From: Coriobacteriaceae bacterium
GTDB taxonomy: Bacteria > Actinomycetota > Coriobacteriia > Coriobacteriales > Coriobacteriaceae
Direction of reading: 5' to 3'
NCBI GenBank assembly: GCA_902363125.1
Contig: CABIZD010000010.1
Location: 17,963-81,962, forward strand
Length of the DNA stretch: 64,000 nucleotides
Part shown: positions 8,715 to 18,003 of the stretch, piece by piece
How positions within the stretch are numbered: the first letter of the stretch is position 1
Layout: each line of letters starts with the position of its first letter
The notes under the pieces: generated by a model
What the model was told of the DNA's origin: nothing
Seen by the model: the letters and a program-made list of their open reading frames with translations, nothing else
Database searches by the model: none
Made by a program: the position numbers and the translations under genes

Positions 8715-9533
8715 CTACTCGTAATCGTTCAGAATGTCGCCGAGCGGGTCGCCGGAGCCACCGCCCATGCCGCCACCCTGCTTGGCCAGATCCTTAAGGC
8801 CAAGGTAGATGAGGGCAAGGGAGATGCCGATGAGACCAAGGGCGATCAGCGTGAGCTGAGGGATGGCAGCAAGGACAAAGCCGAGGACGAAGAACGGCCA
8901 GGTCTCCTTGGTGGCCATCATGTTGATGACCATGGCGTAACCGACGGAAGCGACCATGCCGCCGCCGACAGCCATGCCGCCGGACAGCCAGTCGGGCATA
9001 GCGTTAAGCGCGTTGGTAACGGCCTCGGCCGGGATGACGCACAGAAGCACTGCCGGGATGGCGATACGAAGGCCCTGCATGAGGATGGCAGCGTACTGCC
9101 AGCGCTCGATGCCGGAGAAGTCGCCCTTCTCGGCGCAACCGTCCATGGCGTGAGCGATAGCGGTAGCAATGGTACGGCAGATCATGGTCAGGAACAGACC
9201 AGCGACCGACAGCGGGACGGCGACGGCGATGGCCGCGGTAACGGCCTTGGCCGAATCAGTGGCGCCGCCGTTGAGGGCGAGCACCATGATGATCGAAGAA
9301 GCGACCGAGGCCAGAGCGGCGTCAGGCGCGACAGCGGCGCCGACGTTAGCCCAGCCAAGGGCCATCATCTGGAGCGAACCGCCCAGGAGGATGCCCTCCT
9401 GAAGGTGACCGGTTACGAGACCGATAAGCGTGCATGCCACGAGCGGCTGATGGAACTGGAACTCATCCAGAATGCCTTCCATACCGGCAAGCAACGCGAC
9501 AATCGCAACAAGCAGAATAGTGATTGCAGACAT
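8715..9533 (-). CDS. manY: Mannose/fructose/sorbose PTS transporter, IIC component
   Basis: 272-residue multi-pass membrane protein of the EIIC mannose family, with the typical opening MSAITILLVAIVALLAG, the Gly/Ala-rich helices and the motif GGSLQMMALGWANVGAA. The C-terminus is polar with a Gly-rich stretch and ends GDILNDYE. GGAGGG lies 11 nt before the ATG. It is cotranscribed with manX (18-bp gap) and manZ. Confidence 0.93.
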   Translation of the reverse strand: MSAITILLVAIVALLAGMEGILDEFQFHQPLVACTLIGLVTGHLQEGILLGGSLQMMALGWANVGAAVAPDAALASVASSIIMVLALNGGATDSAKAVTAAIAVAVPLSVAGLFLTMICRTIATAIAHAMDGCAEKGDFSGIERWQYAAILMQGLRIAIPAVLLCVIPAEAVTNALNAMPDWLSGGMAVGGGMVASVGYAMVINMMATKETWPFFVLGFVLAAIPQLTLIALGLIGISLALIYLGLKDLAKQGGGMGGGSGDPLGDILNDYE

Positions 9534-9551
9534 GTATCGGACCCTCCTTTA

Positions 9552-10541
9552 CTATGCTTGAGCGGCCAGTTCGGCCTTAGCTTTCTTCAACATGGCGTCG
9601 AGATCCTCGGAGGAATCCGAAGGAACCTTGCGAACCTCGAACTTGACGCCCTTGGCCTTGAGAGCCTCGAGAGTCTTGACGTCGTCATCGCCCATGGCGA
9701 CGGCGTTGGTGACGACGACCTTGCCCTTGGAGTGAGCCATGGAACCGATGTTGACTTCCTTGATGTCGACGCCGGCCTCGATGGCCTTGAGCAGATCCTG
9801 CGGGTTCTCGAAGAGCAGCATGGCCTTGGTGTCACCAAAGCGCGTGTCCTTGACGACCTCGGCCATCTTCTTGATGGGCACGACGTTGGCATGGACTCCC
9901 GGAGGGGCAGCCTGCTCGATCATGGTCTTGCGGAGCTCGTCGTGAGCAACGCCGTCGGAAACCACGATGATGCGGTTGGGGTTGATCTGCTTGGTCCACG
10001 TGGTGGCCACCTGACCATGAAGCAGACGGGTGTCGATACGGACGTGGGCAATCTTGATGTGCCCGTCGCCGATGACCGTTCCCGGAGGAATGGCGCCTGC
10101 AGGAGCAGCGGCGGCCGCAGCCGGCTTCTTCTCCTCGGGCTCCAGAGACTCGGGCTTGACGCGCACGCCAGCCTTAGCCTCAGTCACGAGATGTTTTGCG
10201 ATCGCATGTGCAGTGTTCTTTGCGTCAAAGCGCTGCGAATATGCCTCGATGAGCATAGGCAGGTTGACACCGGTGACGATAGCCCAGGAATCGTGGCCCT
10301 CGATGAGCCCGCTGATCTGGTTGAACGGCGTGCCGCCCCACAGATCAACGAGGAAGAGCACCTGCTCCTGGTCCTCGAAGGAAGCGACTGCTTCCTCGAC
10401 CTTGGCACGGAAGTCGTCGGGGCCCATGCTCGGCTCGAGCGAGACCACGGCAACAGACGGCTGATCGCCAAAGACCATCGAGCCCGTCTGCTTGATTCCA
10501 GCTGCCAAGTCCCCGTGGCTAGCAAGAACAATACTTACCAT
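9552..10541 (-). CDS. manX: Mannose-type PTS fused IIAB component
   Basis: Cytoplasmic EIIAB of 329 residues. Residues 1-130 form the EIIA domain with the phospho-acceptor histidine in VLASHGDLAAG. An Ala/Pro/Lys-rich hinge (about 140-160) leads to EIIB, whose phospho-histidine sits in HVRIDTRLLHGQV. Phosphate passes from HPr to EIIA, EIIB and then the sugar. Start at ATG 10541: AGGAGG lies 7 nt upstream; the GTG one codon earlier is less well spaced. First gene of the operon; about 335 bp of AT-rich spacer upstream should hold its control region. Confidence 0.93.
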   Translation of the reverse strand: MVSIVLASHGDLAAGIKQTGSMVFGDQPSVAVVSLEPSMGPDDFRAKVEEAVASFEDQEQVLFLVDLWGGTPFNQISGLIEGHDSWAIVTGVNLPMLIEAYSQRFDAKNTAHAIAKHLVTEAKAGVRVKPESLEPEEKKPAAAAAAPAGAIPPGTVIGDGHIKIAHVRIDTRLLHGQVATTWTKQINPNRIIVVSDGVAHDELRKTMIEQAAPPGVHANVVPIKKMAEVVKDTRFGDTKAMLLFENPQDLLKAIEAGVDIKEVNIGSMAHSKGKVVVTNAVAMGDDDVKTLEALKAKGVKFEVRKVPSDSSEDLDAMLKKAKAELAAQA

Positions 10542-10544
10542 CAC

Positions 10545-10875
10545 ATAACCTCCTTTTTGTCTACGTATTTCCTACACGACATGAAAGGAGTATACCTGTT
10601 TGGATTGTGGAATTATAGCTAAATTCGCAAAAGGTTGGATTATTTGTTTAAACGTCTAAGTTTGTTACAAATTGGTTACGTTGCTGGTTTACAGCTCATT
10701 GCCTGCTAAAACGTGATTTGCTGATTGTTTTCAAAGACATATAAAGGTGCACCGTTCGTTAAGACCGCTTTTAGGTGAATCCCAATGCGTCTGCGTGCCA
10801 CCATTTTGTTTAAACAGACATGACTTGACTAACCGAAGCAAATATGTTTAGAACTCTAGCCCATGTAGACATTAG
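10545..10875. promoter_or_regulatory. AT-rich control region between man operon and hypA
   Basis: No gene seen. The decamer TTGTTTAAAC occurs twice (10644-10653 and 10806-10815); the second copy lies in the perfect palindrome TGTTTAAACA. These are candidate operator half-pairs for the man operon, which starts at 10541 on the minus strand. The regulator is unknown and I could not fix a promoter. Confidence 0.35.
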
Positions 10876-10878
10876 ATG

Positions 10879-11307
10879 TTAGGCGATGTGGAGAGGGTTG
10901 GCGGCGTCGACGGCATCGGGGGCGTCGGAGAGGCCGTCAGGAGCAGCGTCTGCCGGGTCCTCGTCGGGGGTCTCGATCTGTTTGATCATGACCTCCTGGC
11001 CCTGCAGCAGGTATGTTTCACCGCTGCCGCAATGGGGGCAAGTCTTGCCGTGCTCGACCGTCGCGTAGTCGCGGCCGCACGCCTCGCAATGCGTCACGGC
11101 CTCGACAGGCTCCACGATAAGCTCCGCGCCCTGCGTGATAGGCTTTTTATCCGCCGCCCAGCGCCAAGCGTCGAGCAGCAAGTCGGGAACGACGCCCGAG
11201 ACCTCGCCCAGCAGCAGCGTGACGCTCGAAACGCGACGCACGCCATGAGCGCGCACCACATTCTCAACATCGCGAATGATGTGATAGACGATTCCGAGCT
11301 CGTGCAC
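10879..11307 (-). CDS. hypA: Hydrogenase nickel-incorporation protein HypA
   Basis: 142-residue nickel metallochaperone for [NiFe]-hydrogenase maturation. It starts with the nickel-binding MHE (GTG start, AAGGAA 6 nt upstream) and has the structural zinc site CEAC...CPHC at about 74-97. The C-terminus has an extra acidic Asp/Ala-rich tail of about 25 residues beyond the usual length of about 115. The other maturation genes, hypF-C-D-E, are about 31 kb away on the plus strand, and neither hypB nor any hydrogenase subunit is in the window. An RNA hairpin lies just upstream of the ribosome-binding site. Confidence 0.93.
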   Translation of the reverse strand: MHELGIVYHIIRDVENVVRAHGVRRVSSVTLLLGEVSGVVPDLLLDAWRWAADKKPITQGAELIVEPVEAVTHCEACGRDYATVEHGKTCPHCGSGETYLLQGQEVMIKQIETPDEDPADAAPDGLSDAPDAVDAANPLHIA

Positions 11308-11319
11308 TTTTAATTCCTT

Positions 11320-11341
11320 CCGCCGTTCTACCGAACGGCGG
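11320..11341 (-). other. Hairpin in the 5' leader of hypA
   Basis: Arms CCGCCGTTC and GAACGGCGG around a 4-nt loop lie 13 bp before the hypA GTG, next to the ribosome site. No T-run follows, so it is not a standard terminator; it could affect hypA translation or RNA stability. Confidence 0.5.
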
Positions 11342-11501
11342 TCGGCTTGACGCTGCGCGAGCCCCAGACGGGCGATCTGCCTTTCAATCGTCGGGCATGG
11401 GCAAAAGCCCTATGCCCTCCTCTTTCAAGGCACCTCGCCACGCCTGGGACTCGCTCGCTGTCCAACCGCTCTCTGCGCCGTTCTCCTGCTTGTTGCGTTT
11501 C

Positions 11502-14279
11502 TTACTTCTTCCCGAATTTGATCTTGATGGCGCGCTTGAGCGCGTACTTGCCGAGGCTTGGGAGCTTTTGCTCGTATTTGACCATCGTGGAGCACTCGGG
11601 GCGGTCGCGATCCAGATGGATGGCGTCGAACGCGCACTTGGTGGTGCACAGGCCACAGCCGATGCACTTGTTGGGGTCGACGATCGAGGCGCCGCAGCCC
11701 AGGCAGCGGGCGGTCTCGGCGCGCACCTGCTCCTCGGAAAAGGTCTCAACATACTCGCTAAACGGTGCAGCCTTCTCGCGCTCGCGGTCCACGTGGGCAA
11801 CCTCGCGGCTCGCGTTGTCGTAGCTCTCGAGCACAACGTCGTCGCGGTCGAGCGAGGTGTAGCGGCGCTGGTTGCGGCCGATGGTGAGCGTGGAGCCCGG
11901 CTGCACAAAGCGATGGATGGACACCGCGGCCTCGTGGCCGGCGGCGATGGCGTCGATGGCAAAGCTGGGGCCGGTGTAGACGTCGCCGCCCACAAAGATG
12001 TCGGGCTCGGCAGTCTGATAGGTCTGGGGATCGGCAAGGGCACCCTGGCCGCGGCCGAGCTCCACTTTGGAGCCAGCCAGCAGGTCGCCCCACACAATGG
12101 ACTGGCCAATCGACATGACGACACGGTCGGCATCGACACGGCGCAGGTCGTTCTCGTCGTACTCGGGCGCAAAACGGCCCTCGTCGTCAAAGACACGCGT
12201 GCAGCGCTTGAAGGTGATACCGCAGACACGACCGGCCTCGTCCAAGTGAATCTCCTTGGGGCCCCAGCCGCAGCTGATGTGCGCGCCGTCCTCAACGGCC
12301 TCGCGACGCTCCTCCTCGCTGGCGGGCATCTGAGCCTCGCTCTCCAGGCAGAACATCTCAACATGCTCAGAGCCCAGACGGCAGGCGTTGCGGGCAACGT
12401 CGATAGCCACGTTGCCGCCGCCCACCACAATGGTGCGGCCGGGCAACGCGTCGATCTTGCCACTGTTGACCTCGCGAAGGAAGTCGACGGCTACGGTCAC
12501 GTCCTCGGCATCCTCGCCCGGAATGCCGGCAAGGCGGCCGCCCTGGCAGCCAATGGCAACGTAGAAGGCCTTAAAGCCCTGCGCGCGCAGCTCGTCGAGC
12601 GTCACGTCGCGACCGACTTCCACGCCATAGCGGAACTCGGCACCCATCAGGCGAATGACCTCGACCTCGGCCTCGATAACATCCTTCTGCAGCTTAAAGC
12701 TGGGAATGCCGTAGGTAAGCATGCCGCCCGGGTGCTCGTTCTTCTCGAACACGACGGGCCTGTAGCCCTTCTCGGCCAGATAAAAGGCGCAGGACAGACC
12801 GGCCGGACCGGCGCCGATGATGGCGATCTTCTGGTCGAAGCCGCCGGCACGCGTCGGGGTCACCACAGGTGGGACATAGCGGGTCGCGGCATCCAGATCG
12901 CGCTGGGCGATGAACTTCTTGACCTCGTCGATGGCCACGGCGGCGTCCACACGGCCGCGGGTGCAGGCATCCTCACAGCGGCGGTTGCACACACGGCCGC
13001 AGATAGCGGGCAGCGGGTTCTCGCGCTTAATGAGTGCTAGGGCCTCGTCATAGCGACCCTGCGCCGCGAGCTTCAAATAGCCCTGAACGGCAACGTGCGC
13101 GGGGCAGGCCGTCTTGCAGGGAGCGGTGCCGGACTCGTGCGTCTCGATGCGGTTGTCGTTGCGGTAGTTGGGCGACCACTTGGTGTGGTCCCACTTGGTG
13201 GCATCGGGCAGCTCCTGGCGCGGATACTCGGGCACCTGTCCACCGGCCTTTTTGCTACAGAGCTTCTGGCCCAGTTTGGCGGCGCCGGCCGGACACACCT
13301 CAACGCAGCGACCGCAGGCCACGCACTTGTCCTTCTCGACCTTGGCGACATAGGCCGAGCGCGACAGGTTGGGCGTGTTGAACAGCTGCGAGGTGCGCAG
13401 GGCGTAGCACACGTTGACGTTGCAGTTGCAGATGGCGAAGATCTTGTTCTCGCCGTCGATGTTGGTGATCTGGTGCACAAAGCCGTTGTCCTCGGCCTGG
13501 CGCAGGATGTCGTAGACCTCGTCGCGGGTCACGTAATGGCCACGATCGGTCTCGACCACGTAGTCGGCCATATCGCCCACGGCGATGCACCAATCGGCCG
13601 GGTCGTCGGCGCAGCCCTCACCCATCACGCGACGGCTCGCGCGGCAGCTGCAGGTGCTGGCGGCATACTTACCCTCGTATTTGTCGAGCCAGTGCTCGAT
13701 ATGCTCAATAGGCACCGACGTGCTCGCGGCATCGATAGCCTTCTCGACCGGAATGACATGCATGCCGATGCCGGCACCACCGGGCGGCACCATCGGCGTG
13801 GCCTTGGACAGCGGTCCCTTGGACGCCTGCTCAAAGAACTTGGCATAGACCGGGTGCTCCTCGAGCTGGCTCACGCGCATGTTGAGGAACTCGGCGGAAC
13901 CCGGCACCAGCATGGGCAACACCCATTGCTTGGCGCGCTCGGGGTTTTCCCAGTTGTACTCGAGCAGGCCCGTGTAGCTCATATCGTCGAGCATCTTCTC
14001 GATATCAGCCTCGGGCATGCCGGTGAGCTTGACCATCTCGGGCAGCGTGTAGGGACGGCGCATCTTCATCTTGCAGAGCACTTCGGCCTGCTCGTCGGTT
14101 GCGGCCTCGGCAAACGACCAGTACTCGTAGCCCAGCAGCTCGTCGCGATGCAGCAGACGGTTGGTGCAGTGCTCACACAGTTTGACGATTGCCTCGCGCG
14201 GATGCTCCGGCAGCGGCGGCACGAACTCCGAACCGATGTCGGGCTCGGTGTAGCTAATTCCCGGTCCGTTGAGAATCAT
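11502..14279 (-). CDS. Large FAD/NAD(P) oxidoreductase with ferredoxin domains (GltD-like core)
   Basis: 925-residue soluble redox enzyme. Residues 1-215 hold a cysteine-poor, winged-helix-like region; a cysteine cluster CSC..C...C follows at about 210-232; a ferredoxin cluster CVACGRCVEVCP at about 319-330; GltD-type Fe-S cysteines (CKTACP, CGRVCNRRCEDAC) at about 388-440; the FAD motif IIGAGPAGLSCAFYL near 487-501; a second dinucleotide motif VVGGGNVAIDVARN near 610; and a C-terminal ferredoxin CIGCGLCTTKC near 885. The core matches the small subunit of glutamate synthase and related NADPH:ferredoxin oxidoreductases. Start at ATG 14279 with AGAAGGGA upstream. It is divergent from a tetR gene whose operators lie between them. 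Substrate unknown; an electron-transfer role between NAD(P)H, ferredoxin and an unknown partner is inferred. Confidence 0.85.
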   Translation of the reverse strand: MILNGPGISYTEPDIGSEFVPPLPEHPREAIVKLCEHCTNRLLHRDELLGYEYWSFAEAATDEQAEVLCKMKMRRPYTLPEMVKLTGMPEADIEKMLDDMSYTGLLEYNWENPERAKQWVLPMLVPGSAEFLNMRVSQLEEHPVYAKFFEQASKGPLSKATPMVPPGGAGIGMHVIPVEKAIDAASTSVPIEHIEHWLDKYEGKYAASTCSCRASRRVMGEGCADDPADWCIAVGDMADYVVETDRGHYVTRDEVYDILRQAEDNGFVHQITNIDGENKIFAICNCNVNVCYALRTSQLFNTPNLSRSAYVAKVEKDKCVACGRCVEVCPAGAAKLGQKLCSKKAGGQVPEYPRQELPDATKWDHTKWSPNYRNDNRIETHESGTAPCKTACPAHVAVQGYLKLAAQGRYDEALALIKRENPLPAICGRVCNRRCEDACTRGRVDAAVAIDEVKKFIAQRDLDAATRYVPPVVTPTRAGGFDQKIAIIGAGPAGLSCAFYLAEKGYRPVVFEKNEHPGGMLTYGIPSFKLQKDVIEAEVEVIRLMGAEFRYGVEVGRDVTLDELRAQGFKAFYVAIGCQGGRLAGIPGEDAEDVTVAVDFLREVNSGKIDALPGRTIVVGGGNVAIDVARNACRLGSEHVEMFCLESEAQMPASEEERREAVEDGAHISCGWGPKEIHLDEAGRVCGITFKRCTRVFDDEGRFAPEYDENDLRRVDADRVVMSIGQSIVWGDLLAGSKVELGRGQGALADPQTYQTAEPDIFVGGDVYTGPSFAIDAIAAGHEAAVSIHRFVQPGSTLTIGRNQRRYTSLDRDDVVLESYDNASREVAHVDREREKAAPFSEYVETFSEEQVRAETARCLGCGASIVDPNKCIGCGLCTTKCAFDAIHLDRDRPECSTMVKYEQKLPSLGKYALKRAIKIKFGKK

Positions 14280-14370
14280 GGTTGTCCCTTCTCTTGCCAC
14301 AGCCCGGCGAGACCGCGGCGCCCCTCTTTTTTGCAGGCCGGGCATGCCCCATGCCGTTCACCCGCCATTG

Positions 14371-14408
14371 TTGACATTGTGTCAAAAATAGTATTGACGA
14401 ACCGTCAA
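14371..14408. promoter_or_regulatory. Two palindromic operators, probably for the divergent TetR regulator
   Basis: TTGACATTGTGTCAA (14371-14385) and TTGACGAACCGTCAA (14394-14408) share the form TTGAC-N5-GTCAA with centres 23 bp apart, about two helical turns. They lie between the oxidoreductase and tetR start codons, so one regulator could control both. Confidence 0.7.
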
Positions 14409-14466
14409 CAATATTCAAGACTGTTAGGCGAACGGTCAGGCAAAAGAGGATGAAAGGCGGCAAAAC

Positions 14467-15129
14467 ATGAGCAACAACACAGCAGATACCTCTGTGGTCG
14501 ATGCCGTCCCCGCATCCGATAGCGCGGCAAAGCGCTTGACGGGCGACGAACGCCGTCGCGAGATCCTCGATGCCGTGCGTACCGTAAGCTCCGAGCTGGG
14601 CGTGTCCCACCTATCGGTATCGGCCGTGACCAAGCGAGCCGGCTGCACGCGCTCGCTGTTCTACCACTACTTTGCCGATATGGACGCCGCCGTCACCGCT
14701 GTTATGGACGAGGCGATCGACGGCTTTATCTCCGAACTCGAGCAGTGGAATGCCAACCGCACCGTCGGTGATATCGAGGGCGCGCTCGACACCGTCGCGC
14801 CGCTCTTTAAGCGCCTGGTCGCCAGCGGCCACGAGCTGCCGAGTACGCTCACCTCAAGCAGCGGCGCGCTCTACGGCGGCTTTTTGCACAACGTGGTCCA
14901 GCGCGTGGCGCAGTATATCTGCGACACCACCGTGGTGGATTTTGTCGCCCATCATGAGCTACGCATCGACCATGTCTACGAGACGTTCTACACCCTCATC
15001 ATGGGTCTTTTGATGTATATCCGCACGCACCCCGATGTGCCCGACGAGACGGTCAAGGAAATCATCGCCTCGACACTCCACATCGAGGGCTATACCGCCA
15101 AGTATCCGGAGCGCAAGCCCCAGAACTGA
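14467..15129 (+). CDS. TetR-family transcriptional regulator
   Basis: 220 residues. Residues about 25-75 form the TetR DNA-binding domain (RREILDAVRTVSSELGVSH then VTKRAGCTRSLFYHYFADMD, with the typical FYHYF end of the recognition region). The ligand-binding half is not assignable. GAAAGG precedes the ATG. The gene is divergent from the large oxidoreductase and 63 bp upstream of the DUF5692 gene; the two TTGAC-N5-GTCAA palindromes in the divergent space are likely its operators, so it probably represses itself and the oxidoreductase. Confidence 0.9.
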   Translation: MSNNTADTSVVDAVPASDSAAKRLTGDERRREILDAVRTVSSELGVSHLSVSAVTKRAGCTRSLFYHYFADMDAAVTAVMDEAIDGFISELEQWNANRTVGDIEGALDTVAPLFKRLVASGHELPSTLTSSSGALYGGFLHNVVQRVAQYICDTTVVDFVAHHELRIDHVYETFYTLIMGLLMYIRTHPDVPDETVKEIIASTLHIEGYTAKYPERKPQN

Positions 15130-15192
15130 CGACATTTGGCCAAACTGTCCGCGATCAGAAGAGGGGCCGCGGGCGTGTGAAAGGAGAGCAGC

Positions 15193-16200
15193 ATGTTGTT
15201 CGATGTTTGGGGTAGCGATACCCTTATCCACTGGGCCGGCTGGGCCATGGTCTTTATTGGCCTGATCGTGCTCAACGAGGTCGGCCGCCGCACCAAGCTG
15301 GGCGCGGCAATTATCTTTGGCGTGGCTCCGCTGGCCATGACCATCTACTGTGTCGCCATCGCCGTCGGTGTTTCGCAGGGTGCCGAGTGGGCGCTCACCA
15401 ACCCCACCCATGTGTACCAGAACAGCTGGTTCCACTACGCCAAGGTATACGCGGCGCTGGCCGGTTGCTGGGGCTTCATTGCCATTAAGTACCAGTGGGG
15501 AAAGATCGGCAAGGCGCATTGGTTCCGCGCGTGGCCGTTTGTGATCGTCGCCATCAACATCATGATCGCCGTCGTGTCCGACTTCGAGAGCGCCTATCAC
15601 TTCTTTGTCCTGGGCGAGTCCACCTGGGTCACCTCCGAAGGTGCTACGCAGCTGGCCGGCTGGAACAACGTGTTCAACGGCATCGCCGGTATCATCAACA
15701 TCTTCTGCATGACCGGTTGGTGGAGCGTCTACGCCTCCGAGGATCAGACCGACATGCTGTGGCCCGATATGACCTGGGTCTACATCATCGCCTACGATAT
15801 CTGGAACTTCTGCTACACCTACAACTGCCTGCCCACCCACTCCTGGTTCTGCGGCTTTGCGCTGCTGCTGGCGCCCACCGTCGCCGCCTTTATCTGGAAC
15901 AAGGGCGGCTGGATCCAGAACCGCGCCTTTACGCTGGCTATTTGGTGCATGTTTGCCCAGGTATTCCCCTACTTCCAGGAGGAGTCCATCTTTGTGACCC
16001 ACTCCACGCTCGACCCCGGCGCCGCTACCGCGGTCTCGATCGCCGCACTGGTCGCCAACGTCGCCGCGATCATCTACATCGCCTACCGCGCCAAGAAGCT
16101 CGGCCGCAATCCCTACAAGCAGGATGTCTTTGAGGGCACCAGCGATTGGGAGAAGGCTACCGCTCGCCGCGCCAAGGTGGATTACGCACACGCCGAGTAA
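15193..16200 (+). CDS. DUF5692 family multi-pass membrane protein
   Basis: 335 residues with about eight to nine hydrophobic helices rich in Trp, Tyr and Phe (for example WFHYAKVYAALAGCWGFIAI and WVYIIAYDIWNFCYTYNC). It resembles the DUF5692 proteins of Coriobacteriia; no function is known. The C-terminus is a charged cytoplasmic-type tail. GAAAGGAGAG precedes the ATG. It lies 63 bp after tetR in the same direction and is followed by a strong terminator, so the regulator and this protein probably form one unit. A transport or sensing role linked to the ligand of the TetR protein is only an inference. Confidence 0.75.
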   Translation: MLFDVWGSDTLIHWAGWAMVFIGLIVLNEVGRRTKLGAAIIFGVAPLAMTIYCVAIAVGVSQGAEWALTNPTHVYQNSWFHYAKVYAALAGCWGFIAIKYQWGKIGKAHWFRAWPFVIVAINIMIAVVSDFESAYHFFVLGESTWVTSEGATQLAGWNNVFNGIAGIINIFCMTGWWSVYASEDQTDMLWPDMTWVYIIAYDIWNFCYTYNCLPTHSWFCGFALLLAPTVAAFIWNKGGWIQNRAFTLAIWCMFAQVFPYFQEESIFVTHSTLDPGAATAVSIAALVANVAAIIYIAYRAKKLGRNPYKQDVFEGTSDWEKATARRAKVDYAHAE

Positions 16201-16271
16201 CGCGCCCGGCGCAGACATCGCTTGAGCACGAAGCAGCATAGCCGGCTCCGCGCAACTCAACGCATTGTAGA

Positions 16272-16311
16272 GCCCCCGGAATGTGATTCGTTCGCGTTCC
16301 GGGGGCCTTTT
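16272..16311 (+). terminator. Rho-independent terminator after the DUF5692 gene
   Basis: Perfect 10-bp arms GCCCCCGGAA (16272-16281) and TTCCGGGGGC (16297-16306), then CTTTT. Confidence 0.88.
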
Positions 16312-16433
16312 GCCGCCGCGAGGATGCGGCCGAACGATGCGCTCAGGTTAAATCGGATCTTATATTTCGCACGCGCTTTATATGGCTCCATTTTTGGGTA
16401 CAGTGTTGTCCCGATATTGAGCTTGGGGGATGT

Positions 16434-17930
16434 ATGAATGATGAGACGATGGGCCAAGAGGATGCGGCCCAAGATGCAGAAGCTTGCGCTGAGGCCTTGG
16501 AGAGCTTAGACCGGATTTCACTCGATGAGATTGCGTTTGACGATTCGGGCGTTGATGTGCAGGATGAGCCGGAAACCGAGGCGCAATCCGATAATCAGGA
16601 TGCAGGCGACGTTGAGCCTGCCGAGGATGAGGCAGATCACGAAGGCACCGAAAGCGAGGCCGGCAACCAGCCCGAATCCGACACGGGCGAGGAAACCGTC
16701 TTGCTCGACAGCTTGCCGGCCGAGGATTCGCTGACTCGCGAGCTTCCTGGCCTGGGTTCCGCACCAGCCGTGGACGAGACCATCGCCATGGGCGATATAC
16801 CCCTGCCGTCCGTTCCCTCGGCACGCGAGGCCGAGGTCCGCCATCGCAAGATGTCGCCCAAGCGCCGCAATCTGATGGTCGCCGGTGTCGTGGCCGTCGC
16901 GCTCGTCGCCGGCGGTGCAGGCTATGCTGCCTGGAACGGATATCAGCAAGAGCAGGCTGCCGCTGTCGCCGCCAATGCCCACACGATGATGTCGGTGCAG
17001 ATTGGCATGCATGCCGCGGGCCTCGACTGTTCCACTGGCTCCAAGATTCCCGTACAGGTGAGCGGTCAGGATTCTGACGGCTCCTCCGTGAGCGAAACGC
17101 TCTATGTTGACGAGCACGGCCGCGGCATCAAACTGCTGCCCGGCGATTACACGCTCTCCATCGCTGCCTCCCCCATCGCGGCCGACGGCACCATCTATAC
17201 CGTCCCGACCACCAAGACGCAGGTCACCGTTAAGAGCGATGGACAGGATTTAAGTGCCCAGGCCACCTTTAAGCTCAAGGTGCCTTCGGCCGACACGGTG
17301 ACTGACGACCAGATCGATGCCGCCGCCAAGTATGCCGAGGAGGGCGGTGCGAGCTCCGCCGCGGCTGCCAAAGTGCTCCAGCAGGCAGCAACCGCGCGGC
17401 GCGACGCCGCCGTCAATGCCGTGAGCGCGCAAAAGGCACAGGCGTCCCGTGATGCTGACGCTCGCCACAAGGCAACCGACCTCTACCAGCTCGATATTCC
17501 CGTCGAGTGGTACGGCAAGGTCGCAACTTGGCAAAACGGAAGCACGCTATGCATCTATCTGGGCGACGACGCCAATACGCCGCTCGTGACGCTCGTCGCG
17601 GTGCGCGAGGGCGAGAGCTTTACGCCCGATGAAGGCGATACGGTTTTGGGTGCGGCCAATCTAGGCAACGGTTATACCGTCTACGCCAGCGGCCCCGTCT
17701 ATCCGTACGTGGTGCCCCAGACCATCAACGGGCGGACGCAGAATCCCGTGTCGACCTACCCCATGGATACGGCCATTGAGCTTGTCGAGCTGACGACCGG
17801 CAACCGCTATACGTATAGCCAGATCAAGAACGACCTGGTGGGTAAAGACGGCAAGGCCGATGGTGCCACTAAGCTCGAAACCGACTACCTCGCGCAGATC
17901 CTGCTGCCGAGTATCAAAGCCCAGGACTAG
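16434..17930 (+). CDS. Membrane-anchored protein of unknown function with acidic N-terminus
   Basis: 498 residues, not recognised. Residues 1-125 are strongly acidic and low in complexity. A basic patch (RHRKMSPKRR, about 135-145) precedes one membrane helix (NLMVAGVVAVALVAGGAGYAA). The part beyond should be extracellular: a beta-rich region around 185-290, an Ala-rich probable coiled coil at about 290-350, and a C-terminal domain. The layout (long acidic cytoplasmic tail, one helix, outer domains) matches a cell-envelope protein that could be phosphorylated by the PASTA kinase, but nothing proves that. It is a single-gene unit. Confidence 0.8.
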   Translation: MNDETMGQEDAAQDAEACAEALESLDRISLDEIAFDDSGVDVQDEPETEAQSDNQDAGDVEPAEDEADHEGTESEAGNQPESDTGEETVLLDSLPAEDSLTRELPGLGSAPAVDETIAMGDIPLPSVPSAREAEVRHRKMSPKRRNLMVAGVVAVALVAGGAGYAAWNGYQQEQAAAVAANAHTMMSVQIGMHAAGLDCSTGSKIPVQVSGQDSDGSSVSETLYVDEHGRGIKLLPGDYTLSIAASPIAADGTIYTVPTTKTQVTVKSDGQDLSAQATFKLKVPSADTVTDDQIDAAAKYAEEGGASSAAAAKVLQQAATARRDAAVNAVSAQKAQASRDADARHKATDLYQLDIPVEWYGKVATWQNGSTLCIYLGDDANTPLVTLVAVREGESFTPDEGDTVLGAANLGNGYTVYASGPVYPYVVPQTINGRTQNPVSTYPMDTAIELVELTTGNRYTYSQIKNDLVGKDGKADGATKLETDYLAQILLPSIKAQD

Positions 17931-18003
17931 CCTGGCGCAGCAAGGTGCTCCCCAACCGTGATGAAGGAGCCAGGAGGTCCTGACCCCACAGGCCCATAGA
18001 TGA

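Noticed and set aside
8685..10622. 645-codon open frame on the plus strand opposite the PTS genes
   Set aside because: It is the antisense shadow of manX/manY; low-complexity Gly/Asp/His composition, no ribosome site, and the minus-strand genes are certain.
10785..10802. Sigma-54-like TGGCAC element upstream of the man operon
   Set aside because: The distance between the GG and GC elements is one base too short and no sigma-54 activator gene is nearby.
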